From assembly GCA_016550415.1 (NCBI GenBank), contig JABXGU010000372.1, forward strand, positions 1-7,927: a stretch of 7,927 nt of DNA. The letters run 5' to 3'. Each line of letters starts with the position of its first letter. The stretch's first letter is position 1. This document shows positions 1 through 6,192 of the stretch, piece after piece. Made by a program: the position numbers and the translations under genes. The notes below the pieces were generated by a model. The model was not told where the DNA came from. It did not search any database and was given only the letters and a program-made list of their open reading frames with translations. This DNA is from an archaeon. GTDB taxonomy: Archaea > Asgardarchaeota > Hermodarchaeia > Hermodarchaeales > Hermodarchaeaceae.

Positions 1-1299
1 CTTTACATGGATGGCAAAGCGTTCAGCACCTTTGCCAATTTTCTGAGCAGCACGCTTAGAGCCTTCTGCAAGTAGATCGCCGATTCCTTCTCTTCTGGCG
101 ATCTTCTCAACCAGTGCAATCATAGTTTCGTGATTGCCCCAACTCAAGTCTAATCCATCTGCATCCTTCGAAGTAATAAGCCCATGTTCTGCAGCTTCAA
201 AGAGAAAGGCAATAGTACATCCAGTACTTATTGTATCGAGACCATATCGATTACAGAGTTGATTGGCATATAATATGGATTCAAGATTATTGTTGAGGAG
301 ATTACTACCAAAAGCCATTAGAGTTTCATATTCTGGTCCACCGGTTATTATTTGGTATTTTCCAGATTTTACTTGGGAAATGAATTTGCATTGAATAGCA
401 CATCCGAAACAGGATTCACGGCTTGTACGATACCCTTTCCTAATGGTTTCAGGTCCAATGGCATCAGCATCTTTGTAAATACCAGTTGTGTGGTTTTTAG
501 TGGGAAGTCTACCGATCTCTCCAATAGCTGAGACGAGATTTGTGGTACCATATTTGCCCAGTGATTCTTCGTTCATTTCGCCCCATTTGCCTGTAGTCAT
601 TAATTCAAAGGCTTTTCTGGCAACTGCCATGAATTGTCCTGTGTTAGCAACTTGAACTCCACCAGTTCCACGAACGGCAACCGCTTTGAGATTCTTACTG
701 CCCATCACAGCACCAGCGCCACCCCGTCCTGCGGCACGATAATAGGAGGAGATAATGGCAGCGTATTTGACAAGATTTTCACCACCGATACCTATGGTGG
801 AAACCTCAACTTCTTCATCCCCTTGCTCTTCACGAATAATATCAGTGGTTTCAACCGTATCTCGGCCCCAAAGATGCTCTGCATTTTGAAGGGTGACCTC
901 ACCATTTCGAACCATGATGTATACAGGTTTAGATGCCCTTCCTTGAATAGTCAACATGTCGAAGCCTGCGTATTTCAGTTGGGGGCCCCAGTGTCCACCG
1001 CAGTGAGCTTCACCCCAAAGCCCAGTTAAAGGAGCTTTGAAGGCAACCATGAACCGACCAGAGGGAGAGAAGAATGTGCCTGTAACAGGACCTACAGCAA
1101 AAACCAATGGATTTTCAGGATTCAACGGGTCCATGGATCCTTTAACACGATCCCAGAGCAGTCTAGATGCGAATCCTGTTCCACCCAGATATGAAAGGGC
1201 AAATCCTTGTTCCAAGGGGCGGACACTGATTTTACTGTGAGTAAGGTCAATGTCTGCAATCTTGCCTGCCCATCCGTAAAATTTCCCAGTTTTGCTCAT
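1..1299 (-). CDS. aor: Tungsten-containing aldehyde:ferredoxin oxidoreductase, catalytic subunit (C-terminus outside window)
   Basis: The frame is open from an ATG at 1299 to the left edge, giving 433 residues; the family is usually about 600, so the last quarter is missing. Enzymes of this family oxidise aldehydes to acids in the cytoplasm with a tungsten bis-pterin cofactor, passing electrons to ferredoxin. Visible family marks are HWGPQLKYAGFD (about 103-114), GRGGAGAVMGSKNLKA (191-206), LPTKN (265-269), the cluster motif C297-x2-C300-x3-C304, GGPEYET (about 320-326) and LDTIS. The fourth cluster cysteine of the family lies further downstream, beyond the window. The start is supported by GGAGGAG seven bases upstream and by an ATGA overlap with the stop of the polyferredoxin gene, which implies translational coupling. 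The aldehyde substrate cannot be read from the sequence. Confidence 0.95.
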   Translation of the reverse strand, partial: MSKTGKFYGWAGKIADIDLTHSKISVRPLEQGFALSYLGGTGFASRLLWDRVKGSMDPLNPENPLVFAVGPVTGTFFSPSGRFMVAFKAPLTGLWGEAHCGGHWGPQLKYAGFDMLTIQGRASKPVYIMVRNGEVTLQNAEHLWGRDTVETTDIIREEQGDEEVEVSTIGIGGENLVKYAAIISSYYRAAGRGGAGAVMGSKNLKAVAVRGTGGVQVANTGQFMAVARKAFELMTTGKWGEMNEESLGKYGTTNLVSAIGEIGRLPTKNHTTGIYKDADAIGPETIRKGYRTSRESCFGCAIQCKFISQVKSGKYQIITGGPEYETLMAFGSNLLNNNLESILYANQLCNRYGLDTISTGCTIAFLFEAAEHGLITSKDADGLDLSWGNHETMIALVEKIARREGIGDLLAEGSKRAAQKIGKGAERFAIHVK

Positions 1300-1802
1300 T
1301 TTGATTCTCCTCCACTTATAACTTGAAGGTATTTTGCCGCCTTTGCTATGCCCTCTTTTTGTTGACGGCGAGTCAATTCGTTTGGTTCAAGGTAAAGGAG
1401 GGCGTTCCTTGGACAGAATTGAACGCACATTACATATCCGTCACATAGGTCACATTTGATAGTTCTACCATCAACTGGATCAATGTGAATACCTCCAAAG
1501 GGGCAAGCAACTAGGCATTGATGGCACCCAATGCATTTTTCCTGATTGATACAAACTGCATTGGTTGTTTCATCACGATATATAGCGCCAGTAGGACAGC
1601 TTTCCATGCAAAGAGGATTATCACAGTGTTGACAGATGATAGGTATATTCACCCCTTGCTTCTGATCTCGAAGGATGGTGAGAAGTGCTCTACTGGGATT
1701 GAACTCTTTGTTGTGACGAAAAGAACACACTAATGTGCAAATAGCGCAGCCTGTACATTTCTCAGGATCTGCTACCAGAACTTTTTTTGTAGCCCTTGCC
1801 AT
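1296..1802 (-). CDS. Four-cluster [4Fe-4S] ferredoxin subunit partnering the aldehyde oxidoreductase
   Basis: This is a 168-residue soluble polyferredoxin. Sixteen cysteines fall in four groups: C16/19/22/26, C57/60/65/69, C90/93/96/100 and C117/120/126/130. That is the DmsB/HycB-type pattern expected to bind four [4Fe-4S] clusters, with an extra cysteine at 84. No signal peptide or membrane segment is visible, so it should act in the cytoplasm. Its stop overlaps the start of the aldehyde oxidoreductase gene by four bases (ATGA), which strongly suggests the two products form one complex. The polyferredoxin would wire electrons from the tungsten subunit to an acceptor, as in AorA/AorB-type enzymes. 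No good Shine-Dalgarno precedes the ATG at 1802, so the transcript may have a short or absent leader. The cofactor and fold assignment is solid; the partner is inferred from gene order. Confidence 0.92.
   Translation of the reverse strand: MARATKKVLVADPEKCTGCAICTLVCSFRHNKEFNPSRALLTILRDQKQGVNIPIICQHCDNPLCMESCPTGAIYRDETTNAVCINQEKCIGCHQCLVACPFGGIHIDPVDGRTIKCDLCDGYVMCVQFCPRNALLYLEPNELTRRQQKEGIAKAAKYLQVISGGESK
1307..1313 (-). promoter_or_regulatory. Ribosome binding site of the aldehyde oxidoreductase gene
   Basis: Read on the minus strand this is GGAGGAG, seven bases before the ATG at 1299. It lies inside the 3' end of the polyferredoxin gene. It fixes the oxidoreductase start and fits reinitiation across the ATGA overlap. 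Confidence 0.8.
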
Positions 1803-1904
1803 TGAAAAACACGCCCAGAAAGAGGGGGATAGAGAGCCTTAAAGCCTTACCCGTTTTATTACCTAGTTCCCTATTTGTAATTTCATTATAGGAGTGGACA
1901 TCTG
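1803..1904. promoter_or_regulatory. Divergent intergenic promoter region
   Basis: These 102 bases separate the polyferredoxin gene (minus) from the SsnA-like gene (plus), so both promoters must lie here or overlap the gene ends. On the plus strand TTTTATTA at 1854-1861 is a TATA-like box at a suitable distance from the GGAG at 1891. On the minus strand CTTTAAGG at 1837-1844 is a weaker candidate that would give a very short leader. No clear operator repeat was found. The box assignments are guesses from spacing and base composition. Confidence 0.35.
1891..1897 (+). promoter_or_regulatory. Ribosome binding site supporting a TTG start
   Basis: GGAGTGG stands ten bases (counted from the end of GGAG) before the TTG at 1905. 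The GTG inside this site is out of frame with the gene. This makes the TTG the best start for the SsnA-like protein. Confidence 0.6.
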
Positions 1905-3236
1905 TTGCGCACATTAATCCAAAACGCAATGGTCGTCACAATGGATAGTCAGCGTCGTGTATTAGAACATGCAGACATCCTTATCGAGGACACCCGTATC
2001 GTTGCGGTTGGTGAAAAAACAAAGGCAAAACCTGACAAAGTTATTGATGGAACTGGGCGAATTGTGCTTCCTGGATTCATTTGTGGTCATACACATCTTT
2101 ATGGTATTCTGCTACGAGGAGCACCACTTAAAATGGAAGCGCCTTCAGATTTCATGCAGATACTCGACCGGATTTGGTGGCGTGCTGATTCCGCATTCAG
2201 CAAAGAAGATGCCTATGCCAGTGCCCTTATTGCTGGATATGAATTCATCAAAAGTGGAACTACATGTTTTGCAGACACATACTCAGGTCCAGGCTCAATT
2301 GAGGGTGTATTGGATGGAATTGCCAAAGGTGTCACTGAGGTTGGGCTACGAGGTATCCTAGCCTTCGAAGCCACCGAACGGAACAATCCTAAGGAAGGAC
2401 AAAGAGGGCTTCAAGAAAACGTACGCTTCATCAAACGGTTAAAGCAAAATCCCCATGACCTGCTTTATGGAATGTATAGCTTGCATGCATCGTTTACAAT
2501 TAGTGATGAGTTAATTAAGCAAACACGCCAGCAAGCAGACAAGCTTCCTGCACCCCTTACTATTCACACAAGCGAGGGGCTCATAGACGTTTACCATAAC
2601 ATCGAACGTTACGATAAACGCACTGTAGAACGCCTATTTGATTTAGGATTCCTTGGTTCCGATGTTGTGCTAGCACACTGTGTTAACGTAAACACTGATG
2701 AGCTCAAGCTTATTCGTGGCAGCGGAGCTTGTGTGGCACATAATCCAATGTCAAACATGAATAATGCTGTTGGTGTTGCCCCTGTTAAAGAAATGATGGA
2801 GTTAGAAATCCCAGTTTGTCTAGGCAATGATGGATTCATCTTCGACGCAATCGAGAATATGCGAGCCGCTTATCTCATCCATAAAGTTCACCACCTTGAT
2901 TCCCGAGTGACAACACCTCAGCAAATACTGGAGATGGCTACTATCAAAGGCGCTCAATGCTATGGGTTAGCAGATGAGCTAGGATCAATAGAACCAGGCA
3001 AACGCGCAGATCTAGTCATTCTTCATCCCAATCCACAAGCTACTCCAATACTACCCATAGGAGTCGCCAGTTACATTATCTACGGTCTTACAAACCAGAA
3101 TGTTGAAACAGTCTTCGCAAATGGAAAAATGGTAGTTGAGAACCAACGTGTCACTACAATTGAAGCTGAGACCGTTGAGAAAACCCTTGAAAAAGTAGTA
3201 CCAACGCTCTGGGCAAAACTTGGCATAGAAATCTAG
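1905..3236 (+). CDS. ssnA: SsnA-like metal-dependent amidohydrolase (deaminase/hydrolase)
   Basis: This is a 443-residue cytosolic TIM-barrel amidohydrolase of the AtzA/TrzN/deaminase group. The full single-metal set is present: H62 and H64 in GHTHLYG, H221 and E224 in HTSEG, H258 in AHC and D309 in GNDG. The small beta-sandwich halves lie at about 1-55 and 365-410. Features recalled from E. coli SsnA are also present: a paired tryptophan segment (IWWRAD, 90-95), FEATERNN (154-161) and SNMNN before VG (283-287). These favour the SsnA branch over S-adenosylhomocysteine deaminase. The start is TTG with GGAG ten bases upstream, and the first residues (RTLIQNAMVVTMD) match the usual N-terminus. 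It is divergent from the aldehyde oxidoreductase unit and ends seven bases from the convergent MoaD-like gene. SsnA itself has no settled substrate, so hydrolysis of an amino or ring C-N bond is inferred. Confidence 0.82.
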   Translation: MRTLIQNAMVVTMDSQRRVLEHADILIEDTRIVAVGEKTKAKPDKVIDGTGRIVLPGFICGHTHLYGILLRGAPLKMEAPSDFMQILDRIWWRADSAFSKEDAYASALIAGYEFIKSGTTCFADTYSGPGSIEGVLDGIAKGVTEVGLRGILAFEATERNNPKEGQRGLQENVRFIKRLKQNPHDLLYGMYSLHASFTISDELIKQTRQQADKLPAPLTIHTSEGLIDVYHNIERYDKRTVERLFDLGFLGSDVVLAHCVNVNTDELKLIRGSGACVAHNPMSNMNNAVGVAPVKEMMELEIPVCLGNDGFIFDAIENMRAAYLIHKVHHLDSRVTTPQQILEMATIKGAQCYGLADELGSIEPGKRADLVILHPNPQATPILPIGVASYIIYGLTNQNVETVFANGKMVVENQRVTTIEAETVEKTLEKVVPTLWAKLGIEI

Positions 3237-3243
3237 CTAATTC

Positions 3244-3525
3244 TTATCCTCCAGCAATCGGCGGAAAGATTGCGACAACATCACCATCACTAAGAGTGGT
3301 TTCAAGACCATGCAGTACATGCAAGCCACGACCATTAACTAAGATTTTGATGTAGGGTCTGACGCTACCTTGCTTGTTGAACACAGTTTCTCGAAAATTA
3401 CGACCATGTTTACCACAAAGCTGTTGCAGCAGGTCACCAACTGTTCGACCTTTCAAGTTAACCATTAATTGACGAAAACCTATTCGTTCAGAAAATGGAC
3501 CAATAGTCCTCACGGTCACCTTCAA
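3244..3525 (-). CDS. MoaD/ThiS-fold small sulfur-carrier or SAMP-like protein
   Basis: This is a 93-residue beta-grasp protein. It has an N-terminal strand (VTVRTIGPF), the TVGDLLQQL helix (about 28-36), a late LSDGDVVAIFPP segment and a terminal GG. That tail is the mark of MoaD/ThiS/SAMP proteins, which are adenylylated and thiocarboxylated at the last glycine. The likely role is sulfur donation for pterin-dithiolene synthesis, serving the tungsten enzyme at the left. A role as a ubiquitin-like protein modifier (SAMP) is equally compatible with the sequence. The start is TTG with AGGAG ten bases upstream; an ATG slightly further upstream is out of frame. It is transcribed towards the SsnA-like gene, with only seven bases between the stops. 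No MoaE or E1-like partner is in the window. Confidence 0.85.
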   Translation of the reverse strand: MKVTVRTIGPFSERIGFRQLMVNLKGRTVGDLLQQLCGKHGRNFRETVFNKQGSVRPYIKILVNGRGLHVLHGLETTLSDGDVVAIFPPIAGG

Positions 3526-3645
3526 GGTACTTTTTCTCCTTCATCGTGGAGATAATCAGCAATCTCATAAACCTACTGGAAAACCGCATTACTGATAAGC
3601 CAAAGTCTTAACAGTTGTGATAAAATCCTAGGAAGAGGATGCATT
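3526..3645. promoter_or_regulatory. Divergent intergenic region between the MoaD-like and second amidohydrolase genes
   Basis: This 120-base A/T-rich gap must hold the start signals of both neighbours. GAAGGAG (minus strand, 3536-3542) serves the TTG start at 3525. GAGG at 3635-3638 serves the ATG at 3646. I see no convincing promoter box, operator repeat or riboswitch-like fold. Confidence 0.35.
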
Positions 3646-5037
3646 ATGGCTGACATACTTATTGATCGTGCAACCATTATCACCATAAATCCTAAGCGCC
3701 AAATAATCAAAGATGGGGCAGTAGCTATTGAAGATCACAATATTCTCGCTGTTGGCAAAACAAGAGAGGTAAAACAGAAGCATAGCGCAGACACAAGAAT
3801 TCACGCAGATGGAAAGATACTACTCCCTGGTCTAATTGATGGTCATACACATTTAGCACAGGCATTAATCCGGGGATGTGCAGATGATGTAGACCTAATT
3901 CCATGGCTTCGGGACTATGTTTGGCGTCTACAAGGAAATTTCACTTCAGAGGACGGTGCAGCAAGCGCAGCACTGTGCATTGCTGAAATGCTCAAGTCTG
4001 GCACAACTAGCTTTCTTGAGTGTATGATTCACACACGTTACGGATTCGACGGGATAGCAAAGGTTGTAGATCAGTCCGGAATTCGTGGAGGCCTTGCTAA
4101 GATTTTCATGGACCTAACTGGTTATGCAGAAGAAGAGTCTATAATGTATCCTGGAATGATTGAAGACCCTGAGGTTTGTATCCAAGAAACATTATCAATG
4201 CATAAAAAATGGAGTGGAAAAGCTGATGGGAGAATCCATGTTTGGTGGGGAGGACGTACACCTGGTGCAGTAAGTCCCGAGTTGTATCGTCGTGTAGCAT
4301 CATTGGCAAAGGAACGAAATATGCGCATTACCATGCATTTAGCTGAAGTTCAAGCTGATGTGGAATACACAACCAGACAATTTAAACAAAAACCAGCTGA
4401 ATTCGCAAAATCTGTTGGGATGCTTGGAGATAATGTTGTCCTAGCTCATGGCGTATGGTTTAGCCCAGAAGAATTCCAGATACTAGCTAAAACTGGAACC
4501 CACATATGCCATTGCCCCGCAAGTAATTCGAAACTCGCCTCAGGCATAGCCCCAATCCCTCAAATGCTCAAAGCCGGTGTCAACATATGTCTTGGATGCG
4601 ATGGGGGACCCAGCAATAATGCCTACGACATGTTCCGGGAGATATTCCTCGCTGCCATTATTCACAAAGCCAAATCCCTTGATCCATTGACCATGCCAGC
4701 AGAAACTGTCATTGAAATGGCGACCATCAATGGCGCCAAGGCACTGGGCCTAGATAGGGAAATTGGTAGCATCGAGGTAGGTAAGAAGGCTGACCTGATT
4801 CTTATTGACACTGAGCAGTTGAATATTGCCCCCACCTATAACTCATTGAGCAACATCGTCTACGCTGCAAATGGCTCAAATGTTGACACAACCATAGTAA
4901 ATGGGCAAATCCTTGTTAGCAAAGGCAATCTTCTGACACTTGATGAGGATAAAGTAATTGAGCGTGCCCAAAAACTGGGTGCAAAACTCCTTGACCGTGC
5001 AGGAGTAGAAATCAAAAGCCGATGGCAAACAGATTAA
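3646..5037 (+). CDS. Amidohydrolase of the S-adenosylhomocysteine deaminase/TrzN/AtzB group
   Basis: This is a 463-residue cytosolic TIM-barrel hydrolase expected to remove an amino or other leaving group from an N-heterocycle or nucleoside. The metal ligands are all visible: H67 and H69 in DGHTHL, H231 and E234 in MHLAE, H268 in AHGVW and D319 in GCDGGPSNN. The stretch HCPASNSKLASGIAP (289-303) with the GPSNN motif resembles adenosine/S-adenosylhomocysteine deaminases and triazine hydrolases. It is a distant paralogue of the SsnA-like protein at the left but lacks that protein's WWR and SNMNN marks. The ATG start has GAGG seven bases upstream. The carbamoyltransferase begins 33 bases after its stop on the same strand, so they are probably co-transcribed. 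Specificity is not readable; guanine-, pterin- or nucleoside-type substrates are all possible. Confidence 0.85.
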   Translation: MADILIDRATIITINPKRQIIKDGAVAIEDHNILAVGKTREVKQKHSADTRIHADGKILLPGLIDGHTHLAQALIRGCADDVDLIPWLRDYVWRLQGNFTSEDGAASAALCIAEMLKSGTTSFLECMIHTRYGFDGIAKVVDQSGIRGGLAKIFMDLTGYAEEESIMYPGMIEDPEVCIQETLSMHKKWSGKADGRIHVWWGGRTPGAVSPELYRRVASLAKERNMRITMHLAEVQADVEYTTRQFKQKPAEFAKSVGMLGDNVVLAHGVWFSPEEFQILAKTGTHICHCPASNSKLASGIAPIPQMLKAGVNICLGCDGGPSNNAYDMFREIFLAAIIHKAKSLDPLTMPAETVIEMATINGAKALGLDREIGSIEVGKKADLILIDTEQLNIAPTYNSLSNIVYAANGSNVDTTIVNGQILVSKGNLLTLDEDKVIERAQKLGAKLLDRAGVEIKSRWQTD

Positions 5038-5067
5038 TACAGCTTTTAGCCATTTTCGAAAACAATT

Positions 5068-5075
5068 GAGGTGAT
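5068..5075 (+). promoter_or_regulatory. Strong Shine-Dalgarno that overlaps the apparent GTG start
   Basis: GAGGTGAT matches the 16S rRNA tail complement (AGGAGGTGAT) very well, but it contains the GTG at 5071 that would be the standard start. Its own natural target lies about eight bases downstream of GAGG, where the in-frame codon is ATT (5080). The paralogue at 7203 has the same arrangement, an AGGTGA site containing an in-frame GTG, but there the downstream codon is ATG. Confidence 0.6.
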
Positions 5076-6144
5076 TCCAATTTCTGTAGATAAAATTGTT
5101 GGCAAATTCCATGGTCGTGACTGGTTAACTATCCAAGAATGGACCCAAGAAGAACTCCAAGAACTCATTGATGCCGCTATAAGAATCAAGAAACTTCAGA
5201 AAGCCCACAAACCCCATGATTACCTAGCACGCCAGACACTATTCATGATATTCTTTAACCGATCACTTAGAACAAGAAACTCCTTTGAAGCAGGTATGAC
5301 CCAAATGGGAGGACACGCTCACTTCCTATCTCCACAAGACGTCTACCGTCCATCACTACCCGACGACGAAGAAGCCTACACTAGCGAACGAATATCAGAT
5401 GTCGCAAGAGTACTAGCACGCATGGGAGATGCCATAGCAATAAGAATCTACGGATCCCACGCAAAATGGATCTATGGACGAGGACACCGCATACTACGCG
5501 AATTCGCCAAATGGTCTGACATACCCATGATTAACATGGAGGATGACGTATATCATCCTTGTCAGGCTTTAGCGGATATGCAGGCGATTCAGGAGCATAG
5601 TCCCAAGTGGGAGGGTAAGCGGTTTGTTATGAGTTGGGCGTATAGTCCAAGTATGAAGAAGCCCTTGGCAGTCCCGCAGAGTGGTGTTTTGATGGGTACG
5701 AAGTGGGGTATGGATGTTGTCTTGGCTCATCCGAAGGGTTTTGAATTGGATCCCAAGATTATCAGTATGTGTGAGGAAAACGTGGCAAAATACGGGGGCT
5801 CATTTGAAATTTCTAATGATATGGAAGCTGCCTTTGCTGGTGCCCATTTTGTGTATCCTAAATGTTGGACCTCTAAACATCATATTCCACCCATAGCACC
5901 TGAAGAAGACTGGGATGGTTGCCAGAAGCTCTTTGAGAAAAACAAGGACTGGATTTGTGATTCAGAGAAGATGGCGTTGGGGGCTAGTGATGTTAGATAT
6001 ATGCATTGTCTTCCTGCTGACCGAGGCTTCGAAGTAACTGATGAGGTTCTCGACAGTGATCAGAGTATTGCCTTTGATGAGGCTGAGAATCGACTCCACG
6101 CTCAGAAAGCAGTTATGGCAGCTATTATGGGAACTCAGAAATGA
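5071..6144 (+). CDS. Carbamoyltransferase of the N-acetylornithine transcarbamylase/YgeW type
   Basis: This is a 357-residue aspartate/ornithine carbamoyltransferase-superfamily enzyme with a carbamoyl-phosphate domain followed by an amino-substrate domain. Carbamoyl-phosphate residues are seen in SLRTR (65-69), HPCQ (162-165) and HCLP (312-315); DEAENRLHAQKA closes the protein. The segment SWAYSPSMKKPLAVP (188-202) is rich in proline and resembles the knot-forming loop of AOTC, SOTC and YgeW. It replaces the DGNN motif of true ornithine enzymes. The ornithine SMG loop is also absent. An acidic stretch at 97-101 (PDDEE) sits in the specificity loop. The substrate is therefore probably not ornithine. 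Running in reverse to make carbamoyl phosphate is possible, given its amidohydrolase neighbour upstream. The GTG start lies inside the Shine-Dalgarno, and ATT at 5080 may be the real start. Codon style flips mid-gene near HPCQ. Confidence 0.88.
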   Translation: MIPISVDKIVGKFHGRDWLTIQEWTQEELQELIDAAIRIKKLQKAHKPHDYLARQTLFMIFFNRSLRTRNSFEAGMTQMGGHAHFLSPQDVYRPSLPDDEEAYTSERISDVARVLARMGDAIAIRIYGSHAKWIYGRGHRILREFAKWSDIPMINMEDDVYHPCQALADMQAIQEHSPKWEGKRFVMSWAYSPSMKKPLAVPQSGVLMGTKWGMDVVLAHPKGFELDPKIISMCEENVAKYGGSFEISNDMEAAFAGAHFVYPKCWTSKHHIPPIAPEEDWDGCQKLFEKNKDWICDSEKMALGASDVRYMHCLPADRGFEVTDEVLDSDQSIAFDEAENRLHAQKAVMAAIMGTQK

Positions 6145-6192
6145 GTATTTATGAAAAATGGGAGCATAGTGGAAATAGTGGTTTTTGCTTTC
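6145..6192. terminator. Convergent intergenic spacer with T-runs on both strands
   Basis: Forty-eight bases separate the stops of the two convergent carbamoyltransferase genes. The plus strand has a T-run near 6182-6186, and the minus strand has a run of five T at about 6155-6159. No stem-loop is evident. T-rich termination of archaeal type in both directions is plausible but not proven. Confidence 0.3.

Noticed and set aside
634..1240. Two plus-strand open frames across this stretch
   Set aside because: They lie antisense to the aldehyde oxidoreductase, whose conserved motifs run through the same bases. Their translations show no recognisable domain.
1..1299. A frameshift or truncation in the aldehyde oxidoreductase gene
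   Set aside because: I translated the frame from 1299 to base 1 and found no stop; it is cut only by the window edge.
5521..5580. Replication origin or terminus as the cause of the skew switch
   Set aside because: The opposite-strand paralogue shows the mirrored switch at its own HPCQ site about 1.2 kb away. The signal follows gene and domain rather than replication direction.
6145..6192. An intrinsic stem-loop terminator
   Set aside because: No inverted repeat of useful length precedes the T-runs; only T-rich tracts are present.
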